From Bacteroidales bacterium (GTDB lineage: Bacteria; Bacteroidota; Bacteroidia; Bacteroidales; UBA932), in the NCBI GenBank assembly GCA_004554455.1, contig SFMG01000005.1, positions 38,128-102,127 of the forward strand: a DNA stretch of 64,000 nucleotides, in the 5' to 3' direction. The notes beneath the pieces are model-generated. The model had not been told where the DNA came from. It searched no databases and saw nothing but the letters and a program-made list of their open reading frames with translations. The position numbers and the translations under genes are program-made. This document shows, in pieces, positions 61,645-64,000 of this stretch (positions are counted from its first letter, which is position 1; each line of letters begins with the position of its first letter).

Positions 61645-62664
61645 TTACTTCTTTACATATGCTGTGGCTCTGCCGATGCCGGTTTTCTCGATGTATCCGG
61701 CGGCAAGGAGGTCTGCCAGGGTGCGCTCGATGGTGGTGAGGCTGATGTCCGGGCAGGCCTGGGCGATTTCCTTCTTGGTAATCTTGCCCGGGGTTCGTTC
61801 AATGATGGCCTTGATTCTCTCCGGTTTGGACACCTTGCGATAGCGAAGGTGCTCCACTCGGTCTTCAAACTCGTTGTAAGCTTTGACCACGACCCCCAGC
61901 ATATACTTGAGGAAGGGAAGATAATTGTTCCCGTCTTCGTGCCAGTTCTGGGAGCTGGCCTGAAGGGCCTCGTAGTAGGAGTCCTTGCTCTTCTCGATGA
62001 GCATCTCGATACTGATGTACTTGCCCACGATGAATCCGGCGCGGTACAGAAGCAGGAGCGTCAGAAGTCGGCTCATACGGCCGTTACCGTCATTGAAGGG
62101 GTGGATACAGAGGAAGTCCAGGATGAATACCGGCATCAGAAGAAGCGGATCGTAAGTGCCGGTCTCGATGGCCTCGTTGTATTTGGTGCAGAGCTTCAGC
62201 ATAGCATCTGCTGTTTGAAAAGCAGGGACCGGACGGAAGCGGACGGTTTCAGAACCATCTGCGTGTTTTTCCGCAATGATGTTGTCGGAGCTCTTGTAAG
62301 TGCCGCCCACAGCGCTGCTGCTGAAGGAATAGAGATCCCGGTGCAACTGCAGGATGTTATTGGGGCGCGGAGCTATGTACTCGTAGGACTCGTGGATGGT
62401 TGCCAGCACGTCACGATAGCCGGAAATCTCTTCCTCGTTACGGTTGCGGGGCTTGACCTTTTCCTGGATGATGGCCTTCAGGCGTTCGTCAGTTGTATAG
62501 ATACCCTCAATACGGTTGGAAGCGCCGGTACTCTGAATCTTTGCGACTTCCAGTAAAGCTGTGAGGACGTCCGGCTCTGCTTCGATGAAGAGGTCCTGGC
62601 GCCCCCGGCACTCGTGGAGGCGGGTCAGCAGGGCGACTATAGATTTTTTTGCCTCAAAAACGAA
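61645..62664 (-). CDS. Fic-domain protein, no recognisable start codon
   Basis: The open frame is 339 residues and runs from just after a TAA (62665-62667) to 61645, but there is no ATG, GTG or TTG before the conserved part. The N-terminal helix has the inhibitory motif SNRIEG (Ser-x-x-x-Glu-Gly, about residues 49-54). The Fic motif HPFNDGNGRMSR is at about 188-199. A C-terminal winged helix (ITKKEIAQACPD, TTIERTLADLLAAGYI) follows, a known layout of class II Fic proteins that AMPylate targets and may be self-inhibited. About 25-30 N-terminal residues of the family are missing. A run of seven T bases (62644-62650, A7 on the coding strand) could be a frameshift site: one more A would join frames. 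It may be a pseudogene or a slipping start. Confidence 0.75.
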   Translation of the reverse strand, partial: FVFEAKKSIVALLTRLHECRGRQDLFIEAEPDVLTALLEVAKIQSTGASNRIEGIYTTDERLKAIIQEKVKPRNRNEEEISGYRDVLATIHESYEYIAPRPNNILQLHRDLYSFSSSAVGGTYKSSDNIIAEKHADGSETVRFRPVPAFQTADAMLKLCTKYNEAIETGTYDPLLLMPVFILDFLCIHPFNDGNGRMSRLLTLLLLYRAGFIVGKYISIEMLIEKSKDSYYEALQASSQNWHEDGNNYLPFLKYMLGVVVKAYNEFEDRVEHLRYRKVSKPERIKAIIERTPGKITKKEIAQACPDISLTTIERTLADLLAAGYIEKTGIGRATAYVKK

Positions 62665-62668
62665 TTAT

Positions 62669-62696
62669 CTGCATCAAATTTCGTAAAATGATGCAG
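62669..62696. promoter_or_regulatory. Inverted repeat upstream of the Fic gene
   Basis: CTGCATCA (62669-62676) and TGATGCAG (62689-62696) form an 8-bp inverted repeat with a 12-base AT-rich spacer, directly at the 5' side of the Fic frame. This could be an operator for an autoregulator. Confidence 0.5.
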
Positions 62697-62717
62697 AAAA
62701 AACTAGAATGAGGCATT

Positions 62718-62927
62718 TTACTTGAAGTAGTAGTATTTGTCGGTTAGTTTCTTGACGACCTTTAGATTCTCGGCCAACCCTGCGGCCTGGGCGATTTCTT
62801 TGATGTAGCGGTTGATGACCTGGTCATCGAGGTGAGGGAGCTGGTGACGAGCTGGGAATGTCGCAATAAGATAGAGCTCTGCCCACTCATATCCATACCG
62901 CTTAATATCCCTGTCGCGAAGAATCGG
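62718..62927 (-). pseudogene. Unidentified 69-residue open frame, likely remnant
   Basis: On the minus strand, after an in-frame TGA, a frame of 69 residues with no start codon ends at TAA (62718-62720). It reads like a real protein, with few rare residues and alternating helix patterns (KRYGYEWAELYLIATFPARH, LDDQVINRYIKEIAQAAGL, LKVVKKLTDKYYYFK). The NRYIKEIAQAAGL part vaguely recalls tyrosine recombinase middle domains, but I cannot identify the family. The stretch between 62664 and 63025 otherwise contains only the two structured elements listed. Confidence 0.4.
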
Positions 62928-62970
62928 TCAATTTCAGACAGCCTTTTACCAAGTTTAACTGGCTTTATTG

Positions 62971-63008
62971 CTACCGAGAAACTGCGAATCACTGCAATTT
63001 CCCGGTAG
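62971..63008. repeat. Hairpin resembling left-hand repeat A arm
   Basis: CTACCG (62971-62976) pairs with CGGTAG (63003-63008), with GAAA/TTTC continuing the stem. The loop contains GAATCACTGCA, whose complement TGCAGTGATTC is identical to the 11-base arm of the repeat A unit at 891. On the same minus strand AAACTTGG, the other conserved word of repeat A, occurs 36 bases later. Confidence 0.4.
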
Positions 63009-63024
63009 TTTCCTGATTCAAAGA

Positions 63025-63561
63025 TTATTTTTTGTTTGCAACCAGCATGATGTTGCTCACAAAATATCCGTAGAATTTATCCGATGTTTCAATAACGCTC
63101 TGTATCCTTAAATTTAGAGAAAGTACATTATCAACAAGTCCTCCTTCTCCATCAATTGTTACAGGTCCGTGATACATCACATTTTCATGTTTCTCGTCAT
63201 ACAAAGTGATTACTTGAGTATATGGCATAAGGTCAATACCATTGGCCCTGTTCACTAAAGCATTAACGATGATAGATGAGCCATCATTAAATTTCATAAG
63301 AAATGACAACTCATTGACAGATGTTCCGGTAATCCGATAAGTTTGAATTGAGCCAGAAGTCTCTCCAACAATAAAGTCAACTTCATCGGTATTAACTATT
63401 TGAGGATTACTGCCTTCTTCAACTTTAAGTTCATAAGCGCTGGCGCGTCCCGCTATTGAAAAATCATATTGTCCCAGAAAAGGTTCTACATCGAACTCCT
63501 TTGTACATGCACACATAATCAGTAGCAATATTGCAAGTGTGCAACGTATAATTTTTCTCAT
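63025..63561 (-). CDS. AT-rich lipoprotein of unknown function
   Basis: 178 residues. Lipoprotein signal MRKIIRCTLAILLLIMCAC with lipid Cys about residue 19. The rest is beta-rich (YDFSIAGRASAYELKVEEGS, FIVGETSGSIQTYRITG, LNLRIQSVIETSDKF) and has no family that I recognise. The coding sequence is clearly AT-richer than the core genome. It starts three bases after the 80-residue gene, so they are co-transcribed. Likely a surface lipoprotein. Confidence 0.75.
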   Translation of the reverse strand: MRKIIRCTLAILLLIMCACTKEFDVEPFLGQYDFSIAGRASAYELKVEEGSNPQIVNTDEVDFIVGETSGSIQTYRITGTSVNELSFLMKFNDGSSIIVNALVNRANGIDLMPYTQVITLYDEKHENVMYHGPVTIDGEGGLVDNVLSLNLRIQSVIETSDKFYGYFVSNIMLVANKK

Positions 63562-63564
63562 GTT

Positions 63565-63807
63565 TTATTGTTTTTTGTATTCCAGTTCAAACGTCACATA
63601 AGATGTATTGTAGTTATGCTTATTCTCATCAATATAATATACGTAAACAGAACCTGCAAAATCATCTTTTTTACCAATTGCTATTCTCATTTTTGTTCCA
63701 TTGTCAAATAATGACCACCTCATCATTTCAAAGTTAACATTTTTCCAAACGATGTGATTTCTGTTTGCATACCCTACACCCACATATTTCTTATCTTTGT
63801 TAACCAT
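63565..63807 (-). CDS. Small AT-rich protein of unknown function
   Basis: 80 residues, no signal peptide, beta-strand pattern (KKYVGVGYANRNHIVWKNV, GSVYVYYIDENKHNYN). No recognisable family. An in-frame stop lies four codons before the ATG, so the start is well defined, and it has an almost perfect Shine-Dalgarno. It is the first gene of a pair with the lipoprotein. It could be a shortened remnant of a larger protein. Confidence 0.65.
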   Translation of the reverse strand: MVNKDKKYVGVGYANRNHIVWKNVNFEMMRWSLFDNGTKMRIAIGKKDDFAGSVYVYYIDENKHNYNTSYVTFELEYKKQ

Positions 63808-63813
63808 ATAGTT

Positions 63814-63820
63814 ACCTCCT
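63814..63820 (-). promoter_or_regulatory. Strong Shine-Dalgarno sequence
   Basis: AGGAGGT on the minus strand, seven bases fully complementary to the 16S 3' end, with six bases to the ATG at 63807. Other genes in this window lack such a sequence, so it is unusual for the lineage and decides this start. Confidence 0.8.
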
Positions 63821-63951
63821 AAGGCTCAAGTTTATAAACTATTTGGGACATATTCAAACATTTGATCATACTTTTTCTCATTTCCATATATAGAGAACAG
63901 CGGGAAAAATATACATTGGATAAATAAAAAGAAAAAAATATAAACTTTCAT

Positions 63952-63998
63952 TATATTTGCACTTGCGAAACGGCCATTTCGGAAACCACTGTTTCGCA
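63952..63998 (+). promoter_or_regulatory. Promoter-like box and inverted repeat at the right edge
   Basis: TATATTTG (63952-63959) matches TAnnTTTG, and immediately after it TGCGAAAC (63964-63971) and GTTTCGCA (63991-63998) form an 8-bp inverted repeat with a 19-base spacer. This could be a promoter with an operator for a gene beyond the window. Between 63821 and 63951 I see only AT-rich DNA. Confidence 0.5.
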
Positions 63999-64000
63999 TC

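Overview
This 64 kb window looks like chromosomal DNA of a GC-rich member of the Bacteroidales (Bacteroidota). The evidence is: promoters of the Bacteroidota type (TTTG, 19 bases, TAnnTTTG), exact or nearly so at both tRNAs and at the trigger factor gene; few Shine-Dalgarno sequences; many lineage-typical families (DUF6249 beside an ECF sigma factor, DUF4301, a THUMP-like methyltransferase, a PHP pair, a DUF721/DciA-like gene beside recF, a probable serine palmitoyltransferase, SusC-free barrel proteins, a secreted C1 peptidase); and tRNA genes without encoded CCA together with a CCA-adding enzyme gene. The genus cannot be told from the sequence by eye.

Layout. Positions 1-1150 hold no credible gene but a dense cluster of structured repeats: a 17-bp inverted repeat (49-163), four ~72-bp hairpin units (216-479), five ~75-bp units (482-~800), two diverged hairpin units (818-945) and a 14-bp inverted repeat (993-1074). 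Then come a PepSY-like protein, tRNA-Ala, and a DUF6249/ECF sigma/membrane protein trio (1.8-3.3 kb). A minus-strand operon recF-dciA-like-pdxB-DUF4301 covers 3.3-7.3 kb. From 7.9 to 17.5 kb the plus strand carries a DHOD-like enzyme, a short FNT channel, a lone HSDR_N nuclease domain, the cca-xerD-holA cluster, an ABC exporter pair, and a 5'-nucleotidase split into two genes in reversed order. YicC and glnS are divergent at 18.5 kb, followed by a sensor-like membrane protein, a RecD-like helicase, a secreted DPP IV-type peptidase and a PHP protein. The 25.9-28.5 kb block (minus) contains the THUMP-like methyltransferase and a second PHP protein whose end is disturbed by a YD/RHS-like fragment. 

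From 28.6 kb: phosphosugar mutase, ndk and a long RluA-type pseudouridine synthase; nth and ftsE on the minus strand; a ~1000-residue TPR protein with a barrel partner; gyrB; a probable serine palmitoyltransferase, an SDR and a PgpH-like HD phosphodiesterase; tig-clpP-clpX; a HAD phosphatase and ispE (minus); a GH3 glucosidase lipoprotein and a small barrel protein; htpG; a YqiA-like hydrolase and a GHL10 glycosidase lipoprotein (minus); a secreted C1 peptidase and pssA; a GH25 lysozyme (minus); a DEDD exonuclease and an RlmI-like methyltransferase.

At 61.46 kb a tRNA-Cys gene with a strong terminator marks a change of character. Beyond it lie a Fic protein with no recognisable start, an inverted repeat, an unidentified broken frame, a hairpin related to the left-hand repeats, and two AT-rich genes of unknown function, one with an unusually perfect Shine-Dalgarno sequence. 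I read this as the edge of an accessory region. Most of the window is housekeeping. The best candidates for something undescribed are the structured repeat cluster at 1-1074 (one hairpin pair shows a compensatory change) and the decaying or variable Fic-containing edge at 61.6-64 kb.
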